Assembly (NCBI GenBank): GCA_035222895.1
Contig: JAVYIG010002526.1
Location: 1-64,000 of the forward strand
From: Strongylocentrotus droebachiensis
Taxonomy: Eukaryota > Echinodermata > Echinoidea > Camarodonta > Strongylocentrotidae
DNA length: 64,000 nucleotides
Reading direction: 5' to 3'
Below the pieces are notes generated by a model, which saw only the letters and a list, made by a program, of their open reading frames with translations, was not told where the DNA came from and did no database searches. Position numbers and translations under genes: made by a program. Of the stretch, positions 33,330-44,710 are shown piece after piece (the stretch's first letter is position 1; each line of letters opens with the position of its first letter).

Positions 33330-36300
33330 ATGGTAGTTTGTGACTCCCCTTTCCCTTTTAGTAATCTATCCAACTTAGAATTAGACTGTTTATTCCAAGA
33401 TTCGAAAAATGAGTTTGATAATAGTAACATAAACAACATGTATGGTACGAATATGAACCCGACTGAAGAGGATAATTTATCAGATATTGACCCTGATGTT
33501 AACTGCCCTGTACTTGATGATCCGAATAAATACTGGCTACCAGCTGACTTCAATTCTGAAATGAACTTTGATAATGATTCCTTTAGTTTACTCCATTTTA
33601 ACGCAAGAAGCCTAAACAAATTTTTTGATAATATACACGATTTTATTACAGAACATATACATTCAAATTTTTCAATATATGGATTCAGTGAAACATGGAT
33701 ACACCTATTGACACCAAAAGAATTATTTCATTTAGAAAATTATAGTTTTTTTCATCGTGACAGAACAAAGAGTAAAGGTGGTGGAGTGGCCATGTTAATT
33801 CATGATTCATTGAATGTAAAAGAAAGGGCGGACATAACTTTGGCGCATAATTTATGTGAGTCTCTCTTTCTAGAAATTGAAATATGTAATCGAAAAAATG
33901 TAATTGTCGGAATAATTTATCGTGATCCTAGTTCAAATATAGCTGATTTTAATGATGATGTAAATACGTGCCTTAATAAAATGTTAAATGAAAAGAAGGA
34001 CATATATATTATGGGTGACTGGAATATAAACTTACTTAATACCTCATCAATTGCAAATGTTAATGACTTCGTTAATATTATATATAATAATTCTTTTCGA
34101 CCCTTAATTAACAGACCGACGAGAATACCACAAGGCTCGACAACTCTTATTGACAATATATTTACCAATGTCTGTGAAAAACAAATTTCCTCTGGAATAT
34201 TATATAATGATACAACTGACCATTTACCTATATTTTCTATTACCCATAATACAAGGTCCTATCCTAAAGCTGATGACAATATGAATTTTACTGAACGATG
34301 TTTTAGCCAAGAAAATATTGATAGTTTTAATAAAGAGTTACTCTCATTTGATTGACGATGCATATAATAATTTCCTTGAAGTATTCAAACTAATGTTTAA
34401 TGGTTATTGTAAAATGGTAAAGAAGAAAAATACAAGGTCTTCAGCTACAAAACCTTGGATAACTCAAGGATTGTTAAAATGTATTAATAGAAAGAATCGT
34501 CTACATAAATTATTTTGCCAAAAACGTACTAAATCCATTGAATTTAAATATAAGAAATATCGAAACAAATTAAATGAAATCCTAAGAACGGCTCGTAAAA
34601 AGTATTATTGTGACTTGTTAACCAAGAATAAGCACAATCTTAGAAAAGTTTGGCAAATTATAAATGATTTACTGTGTAAGAAAAAAACAAAAAACTTTCC
34701 ATTATATTTTATGAAAAATAATGTAAAAGTGTATAAAAATGAAGATATAGTAAATGAATTTAACAATTTATTTTCAAACATTGCTGCAAATACCTTAAAA
34801 CAAATTCATCATATTTCTAGAAAACAATTTAGACACTACCTTAAAAATCCAAGTCAAACATCCATGTATTTTTATCCAACTAATGAATTAGAAATCATCA
34901 AAATTGTTAAAGAAATAAAAATAAGTTATAGCACTGGCTTTGATGATATCAGTACTTTTGTTGTAAAAAAAGTAATCCATTCCATATTAACCCCTCTAGT
35001 CCATATATTTAATTTATCTTCATGTTCAGGAGGAGTACCTAATAATCTGAAAATTGGAAAGATCATTCCTATATTTAAAAAAGGCGATAAACACTTATTT
35101 TCCAATTATCGACCAATTACATTATTACCATGTTTTTCAAAAATCCTGGAAAAAATAGTTTATAAAAGACTCATTTCTTATTTGGATAGAAATAAAATAT
35201 TAAATATTTGTCAGTATGGCTTCAGGGTTAGACATTCTTGTGAACATGCATTAATTGATTTAAATAACACTCTTTTAACTAATATCAATAACAATTATCA
35301 CTCGTTTGGAATATTTTTAGACTTGTCAAAAGCCTTCGACCTCATAGACCATAACATACTTTTATATAAATTATCCCATTATGGTATCAGAGGAGCAGTA
35401 TTGGAATGGTTTCAGAGCACTTACTTGATCGACATAACTATACTTCATTTAATAATTATAATTCCCAATACTCGACAGCCCAGTATGGGGTCCCTCAAGG
35501 CTCCATACTGGGCCCGCTCCTCTTCCTAATTTATATTAATGATTTATGTACAGCATCTTCATTTTTTGAATATGTCTTATTTGCAGACGATACAACTATC
35601 ATTTCAACACATAGCAACTTTATGTTTTTATTAGAAAAAACCAATAATGAATTATGTAAAATAGCCGATTGGTTCGATGCTAACAAATTGATTGTTAATT
35701 ATGAGAAAACTAATGTTATGTATTTTCGAAAACCTCATGTATCACACAATTGTTTAGATTTTCATATAAAAATGAATGATGTTACTTTAAATTTGGTTAA
35801 CTCTGTCAAATTCCTAGGATTTATAGTTGATGATAATCTATCATTTAAGGAACACCGTTTCTGTATAAGTAATAAGATGTCAAAGAACATAGGTATATTA
35901 TCTAAATTACGTAGTACCCTTACTGAAAAGCACCTATTTATGCTTTATAATTCTTTATTACTTCCCTATATTTATTATGGTAATATTACTTGGGCAAGTT
36001 GTGGCACTACTAAATTGAACCCTATACACAGACTGCAAAAAAAGGCCTTACGCATATGTTCGAAATCCCCTTACTTAGCTCCGTCAAGCCCAATATTTGC
36101 AAGGTTAAACACATTGACAATTTTTGATATTCATAAAATCCAAATTGCGATCCTGATGTATTACGTGAAACATAATTTAGCACCTCTTAATATAATGAAT
36201 TTATTTCAGTATAATAAAGATTACCATCAGTATAATACCCGTTCCCACTCTAAATTCCATTATCCATTAGCACTCAATCAGTCAACTCTTAATGCATTTA

Positions 36301-36416
36301 AATCTGTTGGTCCTCGAATATGGAATTCCCTCTCTTCTGATGTAACTTCCAGCAGTAATGTTACTTCCTTTAAAACCAAACTCAAACGTTCAATAATAAT
36401 GACCTATGTCAAATAA
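33330..36416 (+). pseudogene. CR1/L2-like LINE ORF2: endonuclease plus reverse transcriptase
   Basis: Nearly full-length. The endonuclease (33330-34355) has LLHFNARSLNKF, YGFSETWIH, KGGGVAMLI, IYIMGDWNINLL and the catalytic DHLPIFSI. A short loss with frame change near 34350 leads into the RT linker (TKPWITQGLLKCINRKNRL). The RT shows GFDDIS, YRPITLLPCFSKILEK, FLDLSKAFDLIDHN, then a frameshift near 35415 and GVPQGSILGPLLFLIYINDL, with catalytic FADDTTI. The C-terminus ends SFKTKLKRSIIMTYVK. Only about two frame lesions break ORF2, so the copy is young. It sits between the Ig gene and the recombinase-like gene. Confidence 0.9.
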
Positions 36417-36715
36417 GCATGTAATATCATCTCTCCTCCCTACGTTTTCTTACTTCACCTTTTCCTATTTCCCTTTGCCTGTATGTTTAGTGTTTAGTGT
36501 TTTTTTTAAAGTTTTTTTTAAATTAAGTTTGTTTTGTATCTCATGTTTATTGTATGTATATTTCTTTATGTATTGGGCACCCCACTAATAAAGCCTTGGC
36601 TTTTAGGGGCACCCTGAACATTTATACCGTATTAATAATTTTCATACATGCATGATTTGTATATTGATTTTATATTTTAAATGGTTTAATAAAACGAATT
36701 GAATTGAAATTGAAA
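36417..36715 (+). repeat. 3' UTR and tail of the CR1/L2-like LINE
   Basis: Contains TAATAAAGCCTTGGC (polyadenylation-like) and ends in AATAAAACGAATTGAATTGA, the GAATT-type tail also seen at the end of the older LINE at 61441-61465. The tail runs directly into the coding repeat array at 36716. Confidence 0.75.
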
Positions 36716-37650
36716 AGATGGTCCATCAAAAGTAGCCTCAGAAGATGGTCCGTCAACAGAAGCAAAAGAAGAACTTCCGTCAACTGAAACCAAAGAAAAT
36801 TGTTCGTCAACAGAAGCTCCAAAAGATGCTCTGTCACTAGAAGCCCTAGAAGATGATCCATCAAGTCAAGCCCAAGAAGAAATTCTGTCAACTGGAGCCA
36901 AAGGAAATCGTTCATCAACAGAAGCCAAGGGAAATTATCCTTCAACAGAAGCCCCAGAGGATATAACGTCAACAGAAGGTTGTGACGATGGTCTGTCACC
37001 AGAGGCCCAAGAAGATGGCCTGTCAACAGAAGCTCAAGAAGTTCGTCCGTCAAGAGGAGCACTAGATGGTGGTCTGTCACATGAATTCCGAGAAGATGGT
37101 CTGTCAACAGAAGCCCCAGAGGATATTACGTCGACAGAAGGTTGTGACGATGGTCTGTCACCAGAGGCCCAAGAAGATGGCCTGTCAACAGAAGCTCAAG
37201 AAGTTCGTCCGTCAAGAGGAGCACTAGATGGTGGTCTGTCACATGAATTCCGAGAAGATGGTCTGTCAACAGAAGCCCCAGAGGATATTACGTCGACAGA
37301 AGGTTGTGACGATGGTCTGTCACCAGAGGCCCCAAAAGATGGTCTGTCAACAGAAGCCCAAGAAGTTCGTCCGTCAAGAGAAGCCAAAGAAGATGATTCA
37401 CCAAGAGAAGCACTAAAAGGTGGTCTGTCACATAAAGCCAGAGAAAAGGGTCTGTCAACAGAAGCCCAACAAGCTGGTCCGTCAACAGGAACCCTAGAAG
37501 ATGGTTCGTCAAGAGAGGTCAAAGAAGATGATTCATCAAGAGAAGTACTAAAAGGTGGTCTGTCACATGAAGCCAGAGAAGATGGTCCGTCAACGGAAGC
37601 TCTAGAAGAGGGTTCATCAACAAACGCTCCAGAAGCTGGTCCTTCAACAA
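36716..37650 (+). repeat. 30-bp coding repeats with 162-bp higher-order units
   Basis: About thirty units of a degenerate 30-base repeat encode E-D-G-L-S-T-E-A-x-E-type decapeptides. A 162-bp block recurs with little change (landmark ATATWACGTC at 36961, 37123 and 37285). Units are contiguous without spacers. The plus frame stays open throughout; minus-strand frames over it are shadows. The array is acidic and likely disordered. Confidence 0.85.
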
Positions 37651-39338
37651 AAGCTCCAGCAAGAAAAAGGCAACGAATTTGCAATGAACAGCAAATGAAG
37701 CAAACAAAGAAACCAGGTCAAAGTGATTTATGTGCCATTAGCGCTTGGGACTCAGCTAGTGACGATACGTGCAAAAATGAAATAAGGGATGATGACAATG
37801 TTAGTGACCATACCGATACACATATTTCCTCTTCGGAATCATATGTTCCGTCGTCATGTTTATAATCTGAATCTGATGACGAGCAGGACATGGTGCTACC
37901 GTTGTCTCTAAGGCGCTGGAGATCCAGTCATGCATATCAAGTTAGTGAGGGAAAAAGTGAGGCACATAATGACAAATCAGACCAAGCAGAAGGAACAAGC
38001 CTTGGCAATAAGGTGGCTTTTACTGTGATGACAACCAATAACGGGCACAAACGGTGTTATGATAAAATTGCCTATTGTTTCATGTGTAAAAACCTCACAA
38101 AAACTCTCTGTACATCTGAAGCAGCATCCCAATAATACTTTGGTCGCAGAAATGCTAGCACTTCCACCAAAGTCGAGGAAGAGATCCAACCTCATCACAT
38201 GGGCCAGAAATCTTGGTAACCATGCATAGACACAATGTTGAGGTTCTAAAAGAGGGGAAAGGAGAAATCATTGTTGTGCACAGGCCCACATGTCCTGAAG
38301 ACTCCTCACATTACAGTCTATGTGTGCAGTGTCTTGGGTGGTATTCAAGAAAAGAAATGTCGAAACACACCTCACCTGCTTGGAAAAGGATGAACGAAAA
38401 AAGGGAAAGAGAGGTGCAGTTCGTGCAGGACAGCAAATAATCCCATCAGCTCCTGGTATCTCTGAGGGCCCATGTAATAGGGTATTGAGTGGGTTGAAAG
38501 ATGATCACATATCTCGAGTCATTCGAAGTGATCCATGCATTGTTGCACTTGGAAGGAAGCTGTGCTTCAAATTGGGTCACGACAAGAGCCAGGACAACTA
38601 CATTAGGATGAGACTGAGGGAAATCTCTCGGCTTGTAATTGAGTATAGGAAATATGAAGGTAAAAGTAATGCCCGACTGAGAACCCTTGTACAACCAACT
38701 GAGTTCCTATTTGTCACATAGGCAACAAGGAAGGTTGGTGGCTTTGATGAACACTCACATACCTTCTCAAGTCCCAGTGTTGCATTGAAACTTGGCCATA
38801 CTCTCAACAAGGTTTGTTTGATGGAACTAGGTCAGGCGTTGATAACGGGAGATGAGACTGCTGAACACAAAGCGAAAGGTTTCTTGAAACTGCTAGAAAG
38901 CAAATGGAACGAGGAAGTATCAAGTCATGCTCTGCGTACTCTGAATGAAAGAAAGAAGAACCACATGAAACTCATCCCGTTAACCGAAGATGTTGTAGCC
39001 TTATGCAACTTCCTGAAATCAGAACTTACCTCAAAGCAACAAACATGGACGAAACAGGCAAAGGTTTTGCTTTCACTGACCATTGCATTCAACAGAAGAC
39101 GCCAGGGAGAAATGTCCAAGATGACAATAGAGGATTATCATCACTTGCACAGGGGTGATTCAAATGTCTTCAGTACTGATATGCTGAGCAATTTGGAAAA
39201 GGAACTTCTGTCATGCCTGTGGAGAACTGAAATACGGGGCAAACGTGGCAGAAATGTCCCAGTCCTCCTAACCAAGGAGATGAAAGTAACCATGGATGTT
39301 CGGGTTACAAGGATACATGCTGCTGGGGTACATCCTTA

Positions 39339-40145
39339 GGCCAAAAACAAAAAATTGTTTGGTTGTCCTCGATTGCTTTTCTGGAGTAGGGGCGGGCGGG
39401 CGGATTTTTTTATTTTAAAAAAAAAAAAATTATATTTTTTTTAACTTCATTTTTTTTTTTTTTTTTTTTTTCAATTTTTTTTTTTCAATTTTTTTTCCCC
39501 CATTTTTTTTTTCTTCAAATATTTTGTTTTCCATGAAAAAAAAATCATTGGGATTGTCAAGCATTTAAACAAACACAGTCTATAAAACACTTTAATATGG
39601 TAAAAGACTACTTTAATGTACAATGAATATCAAGACCAACACAGAAAGTATTTTGGGCTTTGAAATAGAGCACCTTTTAAATCTCCATTGTACTACTTAT
39701 AGCAGGGAGGTGTTTATACCCTGCTTATAGCTACTTGCGCCCTCTATGTAGCAAACAATGCCTAATCGGTGACCATTGGTCCCCCATGATCCTCTTTATC
39801 TTATATTAACTGAGAGCTGATTTGATTAGATAACCACCTGTCCAGTGACCTTGAAGGGTGGTCTAATCCCTCCTGTAAACTAGTACAGATGGGCTTTAAA
39901 ATGAGTTTAAGAATGCTCAGAACCTGATTTGAATGAACGGCATTTTGAAATAGAAAAATAAAAATGGCAAGTTTAATAAATACCTAATTGCGTACTGAAA
40001 AGACAAAACTGGCAACGGGACGCATTTTGATCCTTGCAAATGCATAAAATGGTATGTTTGGCATTTAAGATTGCTCCCCCCAAAAAAATTAAATAAAAAA
40101 AAAAAAAAACAACAACAAAAATTGAATAAAAATTAAAAAAAAATG

Positions 40146-40184
<39 letters not shown>

Positions 40185-40246
40185 CGAGCGGCCCGAAAAT
40201 GACGAGCGGGCGGTCGAGGACAACCAAATGATTTTTTTTTTTGGCC
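39339..40246. mobile_element. 908-bp TIR element with TTA target duplication
   Basis: Left end GGCCAAAAACAAAAAATTG then GGTTGTCCTCGA. The right end is its complement (TCGAGGACAACC ... TTTTTGGCC). TTA sits at 39336-39338 and 40247-40249. Removing the element and one TTA restores the recombinase-like frame across the joint (HPYNQF). Inner ends carry GGGCGGGCGGGCGG and complement plus long A or T runs (39412-39480, 40140-40182). No transposase. TTA duplication again points to PIF/Harbinger-type mobilisation. Confidence 0.85.
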
Positions 40247-41084
40247 TTACAATCAGTTTGTATTTGCTATTCCTGCATGCACTTCAGAGAGTCACCTGAG
40301 AGGCTGTGATACCTTGAGAGAGCATGCCGAGGAATGTGGAGCTAAGAAACCAGAATTGCTACGTTGAACAGGACTTCGAAAACACATTGCCACAATTACA
40401 CAAGTCATGAACCTGGCGGACAACGAGCTTGACGTATTGGGGCATGATGTGCGCATACACGAGGAGTATTGCTATGTCAGTCATGCTGTAGCATCACCAG
40501 GAAGACAAAGGCAATGATAATGTATTGTACATATGTATGGAAGCATGCAATTCTATTATGAACGTGTGCTAAGCTGGGGGAAATTACATACCATTGTCCA
40601 TTCTAGAATATTAGTTTAGTCTGACATGTCTGACATAGCAACTTATATGTTGCTATTGTTTGTGGTATTGTAACAGGTGGTCAACTTTGGCAAAGTTACA
40701 TGCCACTTTCTCAAGTTGGCTCATTGATGACTGACAGATGATGTCACAAGGGGAATGAGATCTGGAGGTTTTTGGGGTGGAGCTTAGCAAGTTTGAAAAA
40801 CAAATATTTCAAAAAATATTTAAAAATCTATGAAACAAATTCAGAAGTTTACATATCAAAATATGAGATGTATGCAGTACTGCACACCAACAGGAATACA
40901 TGTATATTTCGATGTCATGGGTACTTTAAATTCATGTCCCCTTTCATTTTCAACAGCATCGGAACAGGTCAGGATTTTTTTCTCAAAATTATAGGTCGAG
41001 TGGTTACTTTGCATGTCACTTGCATATCCAAAAATGTAAACCCTAATGTCACAACTTTGTTTCCAACCTTATTGAATAACACAG

Positions 41085-41207
41085 ATGCAACACTACAGGT
41101 CGCCAAAGTTTCGAAGATGTTGCTTGCATTAGAAGGAGGAGTTGGTCAGCCATCAGAAGTTCTCAAGAACAAAAACTTGGAAGAGCTTGAAATCTCTCAG
41201 GATGATG
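41085..41207 (+). CDS. Exon of the recombinase-like gene
   Basis: A 123-bp phase 1-1 exon between AACACAG and donor GTAAGG. It reads ATLQVAKVSKMLLALEGG then KNKNLEELEISQDD. In the family this helix directly follows the tyrosine of the recombinase core. Here it is separated by an intron from about 40490. It has no lesion itself. Confidence 0.65.
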
Positions 41208-41564
41208 GTAAGGAAATGAGTGATTGTATTTTTGTTGAAGAAAATGATAGTTCTTGGAATGATACTGTCAATGATAGGAATACTCAGAGCAGATTAAGAA
41301 TGTTAATACAAAAAGTTTCGTGAAATGATTTGACGTTGGGGATTGGGGTAGAGTTCACAAAATGTATGCAGTGTACATGTAATAGTAAAGTCGCAGATTT
41401 AGGAAAGAGGTGTGCAAAATGAAAAGACTAGCTGGTCCTCTAAATCTGCTTGTTGACGCTAGCACAATTATACTCGACTCTCACATAGGGTTTCGGATTT
41501 GAACATTAATTTTGTTAATTACATAGTGTGAGTATTAATGGCAGTTTAAGTGTTATTAGGAATT

Positions 41565-41690
41565 TGTTATCATAATTATGTATCATATATAATATTATTA
41601 AAACTTGTAGGTTAACATTAATTTTTAATTTTTGTTCAGCGATTAAGCGCTTTATAAATGTAATATATTACTATTATTATTATCAATATT
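41565..41690 (+). repeat. CR1/L2-type 3' end fragment
   Basis: Contains TTCAGCGATTAAGCGCTTTA, TAAATGTAATAT and a run of ATT units, the usual hairpin-plus-microsatellite 3' end of CR1/L2-group elements and of SINEs that borrow it. It lies in the intron before 41705. Confidence 0.55.
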
Positions 41691-41704
41691 TTACATACAC
41701 AGAG

Positions 41705-41821
41705 ACATTGTGTACTCTTCGGAAGACGAATCATTAGAAGTCAGAGACGATGATCTGCCAGCAGAAGCCAGAGAAGGAGAACCGTCTGAAGAAACCCCAG
41801 AACATGAAATGAGCAATAAAG
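41705..41821 (+). CDS. Acidic exon of the recombinase-like gene
   Basis: 117-bp exon, phase 1-1, after ACACAGAG and before GTAAATC. It reads IVYSSEDESLEVRDDDLPAE then GEPSEETPEHEMSNK. It is strongly acidic and likely disordered, echoing the repeat array's EEP/EA style. Its phase fits the exon ending at 41207, giving an Asp codon at the joint. Confidence 0.55.
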
Positions 41822-42377
41822 GTAAATCTTGTTCAACCAAAATAGTAGTAATATACATTGTTACATGCACCCACTTCATGTATTTTGATTTGTGATGTCG
41901 AGATGTTTTGAATCAGTCGGCACTCCATGCAAAAGCAAATTTCTGGTGTAAAATATCCTTCTCTTCCCGATAAAGCCCTTTTAATCGAAGGTTTTCTTTT
42001 TCTGGCTCGATTTTTGCTATTTCTATTTCAAACTCTCTCAAACAAATTTGAACTTGAGAGACGTCATTGGGACTGCAGTGAAGACTTCCCCGTCCACTAA
42101 CCGCTTCATTATGGCCGCCAAAATAACCGATTTTCTCATACTGATCTTGGCATCTACAACCTGACCATATTAACTACAGCGCCAAAGAACATAGACAGTA
42201 CCTGTCCACACTACTAACCCCCAAAACTGAAGTAATACATCCACAAATTTGGATATATGGAACCAAGACTGGTTCACCAGAACCACTGTGTGGGAGACAA
42301 AAAATATTATAGTTGGCTAAGTATTCAGTAGGGCACAAATTTATTTCTTTTATATATTCCTTTTCTGTGCTTTCAAG

Positions 42378-42591
42378 GCAAGAAGAAGAAGAAGCAAGTG
42401 AAGAAAGGCTTTACAAAAAGTTGCCATGGACTAGAGCAGAGAAAATGTTGGTATTAGACTCTTTCGGGGATGACGTCCTCATCAAACGACTGCCCATGAA
42501 GAATGCCATTCAAAAAATACTTGATGCCAACAGAATCCTTCACAGACGAACATGGCGGAACGTAAAGGATTTTGTGAGAAATTACTGGTAA
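42378..42591 (+). CDS. Last exon of the recombinase-like gene, one-base frame break
   Basis: After TGCTTTCAAG the phase-1 frame gives GKKKKKQVKKGFTK, the basic linker usual in this family. At the A-run of ACAAAAAGTTGCC the conserved frame moves by one base to LPWTRAEKMLVLDSFGDD, then HRRTWRNVKDFVRNYW and TAA. The W-x-x-AE and RTWxxVKxFVxN pattern is the family's conserved C-terminal helical domain. A one-base loss in the A-run explains the switch. Confidence 0.6.
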
Positions 42592-43005
42592 CCCAATCAC
42601 GCAAGGGCCATTAATTTTGGACTATAGAATTCATAAATTTCGAGGAGCAAATGCCCGATTTGTACGCACAAATATGCAGTCAAGTCAGACGGCTCTTTTT
42701 CTTTACAGATTATTTGTCAGATGTTTGGCACTCAATATGAGGCACACTGTTTTTATTGCTATTTTGAGTTAAAAGTTAAAAGAATTTAAGGAGAATTTGT
42801 CCTAAGTTTGGCAGTTTAATTGTGCCACTGTTAACAATTTCACATGTTTTTAGAGAACTATGCAGTGATTGACTTTTATGCAAATATTATAAAGATAATC
42901 CCTTTATTTTCCCCTCGCTTGAGTAACGAGAGGTATTTTACAATTACATTACACCATTAAATACAATACATGTCAGTGTTTGAGGCTCTCAAGTTAAGCC
43001 TCTTT

Positions 43006-43690
43006 AAAATAAAGGAAAACAAGGACTTTTACTGTTTCATTCTGCCATCAAATACATGGCACATTTTTTCAGAAGGCCTACACGTTGCCTCTTCCCTAAA
43101 CACAAATAAAAAAGTTTACATTTCTCATTTTATTTTTGGAAATTGAGAAAATGTTATTTGATAGCTTTAATGATTGTAGATGAATGGTTTGGTGTGTAGG
43201 AATTGAAATATTCACCATTAGGACTATGCCACTTATTAGAGTTAATTTCAACATACAGAATGTTATTAGCAATTGTTATAATAGTTAAAGGGCTAGTACA
43301 CCTTTATATAATTTAGCTTTGTATGAGAGCATATGGATTGTTAAAGCATATCAGTAAAACAAGATTGTTGCTGTTTCATTCTACCATCAAATACAGGGCG
43401 CATGTTTTTTTAGAAAATCTACATATTGCCTGTTCCCCAGACATAAATCCAGAAATTCACATTTCTCATTTTACATTGGAAATTGAGCAAATGATAATTG
43501 ATAACTTTAATGATTGTACATGAATGGTTTTGGCGCATAATAGGAATTGAAATATACCCCATTGGGGCTTTGCCAGTTATCAGATTTAATTTGAACATAG
43601 AGAATATTATTAGCAATAGTAGTTACAGGGCAAGTTCACCCTGATCTAATTTTGCTTTGTATGACAGCATAGTAATTGGAGAAGCAGATC
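43006..43690. repeat. Two tandem units of about 350 bp
   Basis: 43006-43335 and about 43366-43690 share, in order, TGTTTCATTCT-CCATCAAATACA, CATTTCTCATTTTA, TTTAATGATTGTA, AATGGTTT and TTTGTATGA-AGCATA, with moderate divergence. Each ends near an AGGGC-A-GT-CACC word preceded by TTAA or TTAC, so the tandem arrangement may derive from TTAA-type elements. Confidence 0.7.
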
Positions 43691-43957
43691 AGTGAAAAAT
43701 TTAGGAAAATAGGACATATAACAAACAAGTTTTAAAAGTCTGGAAATTTAGGGAGTAAAACAAATTGGCAACTCCAAACGTTTGAGAAAAATGGGAATTT
43801 GTGAAAATTGTTTGTACAAAATGAATGGAAAGCTGCTTGTCAGCAAGATCATGCTTTTTGTATTATGTGTCCAATCTTTCTCAAAATTTCACTGATCTGT
43901 TTTTCTGACGTTTCTGCTTTCATACAAAGGAACAAGATATAAAGGTGAACTTGCCCT
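43627..43957. mobile_element. TTAA-type MITE
   Basis: Ends AGGGCAAGTTCACC and complement GGTGAACTTGCCCT, with TTAC on the left (43623-43626) and TTAA on the right (43958-43961). Inner arms share GATCAGTGAAAA-TTT and its complement and TTTGTATGA-AGCA. Non-coding, 331 bp. Confidence 0.7.
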
Positions 43958-44326
43958 TTAAATTCATTTTTTAAAAACTCACATTGTCGCATTATACATA
44001 TCTGTATCAAACAATAAAAAATGAGTCTTTTGATATTGAACTTTTCTTTTTTACATAATTTCCGAGACTTTTCCTCACCTTTGAGTAAATTATACTTTTT
44101 TATGTGTTTGTTGGAAAATGACAAATTCCTAAATTTACAGCCAGGCAAGAAATATGATTCTTGAAATTCCTACATGTCAGGGCCCGAGGAACGGCAGGGA
44201 TCGGGAGCCTTGAGCTCCCCCCACCCCCCTCACTTAAAAAAAAGTATATTAAAGAGAAATAAAAAAGAAAGGGAGCAAGAGAGAAAGAATAGTTAACTGC
44301 CAGTGTCAACAAATAATGAGGCATCA

Positions 44327-44710
44327 AAATATGCCCATCTGACCGTGATTAAATGCCTAAAACCCCTAAGCTTCCGGGAGGTCTGCCCCCTGGATTCCAC
44401 CTAGGGCCCTAAGGTGGGCCCTTAGATGCTCATCTGACGGAAAATTAGTGCCTAAAACCCCTGATTTTTGAGGGCTCCGCCCCCTGGACCCCACGCCGAA
44501 TAGTGTCCTGCCAATGTCACAAAATAATAAGGTATCAAAAAAAAAATGCTCATCTGACCTTTATTAAACGCCTACAACCCCTGGGCTTCCGGGGGCTCCA
44601 CCGCCTCGACCCCACCAGGGGCCGTAAGGCGTGCCCCTGAATGCTTATCTGACCGTAATTTATTGCCTTAAACCCCTGAGCTTCCGGGGTCGGACAAGGT
44701 ATCAAAATTT
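44327..44710. repeat. Tandem array of about 110-bp GC-rich units
   Basis: Four imperfect units, each with CATCTGAC, AT-TAAATGCCTAAAACCCCT, a TTCCGGGGG-like hairpin (GGGCTCCGCCCC) and CCTGGACCCCAC. No coding frame is maintained. Confidence 0.8.

Larger units (their letters stand above)
36716..42591 (+). pseudogene. Broken gene: repeat array, Cys-rich block and tyrosine-recombinase-like core
   Basis: Parts of one reading, in order. A 10-residue repeat array (36716-37650) ends in basic PARKRQR. A stop lies at 37861. Next come an acidic linker (SESDDEQD), RCYDKIAYCFMC and CVQCLGWYSRKEMSKH (zinc-ribbon-like), and a helical domain (VIRSDPCIVALGRKL). A DNA-binding core follows with IAFNRRRQGEMSKM. 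A transposon interrupts at 39339-40246. The frame resumes exactly at 40247 with FVFAIPACTS, GLRKHIATITQVMNL and LGHDVRIHEEYCY. Those last blocks match the tyrosine-recombinase HxxR, LGH and Tyr region as conserved in a metazoan multi-copy family; here the HxxR position reads GLR. Frameshifts near 38130 and 38220, stops at 37861, 38438, 38719 and about 40364, and the insertion make this copy inactive. The enzyme role is inferred. Confidence 0.7.

Noticed and set aside
36945-37450. CRISPR-like periodic 30-bp repeats
   Set aside because: Units are contiguous without unique spacers, keep a codon phase and lie in a eukaryotic gene.
36670-37707. Long minus-strand Leu-rich frames
   Set aside because: Shadows of the 30-bp coding repeat; the plus frame flows into the conserved gene, the minus frames lead nowhere.
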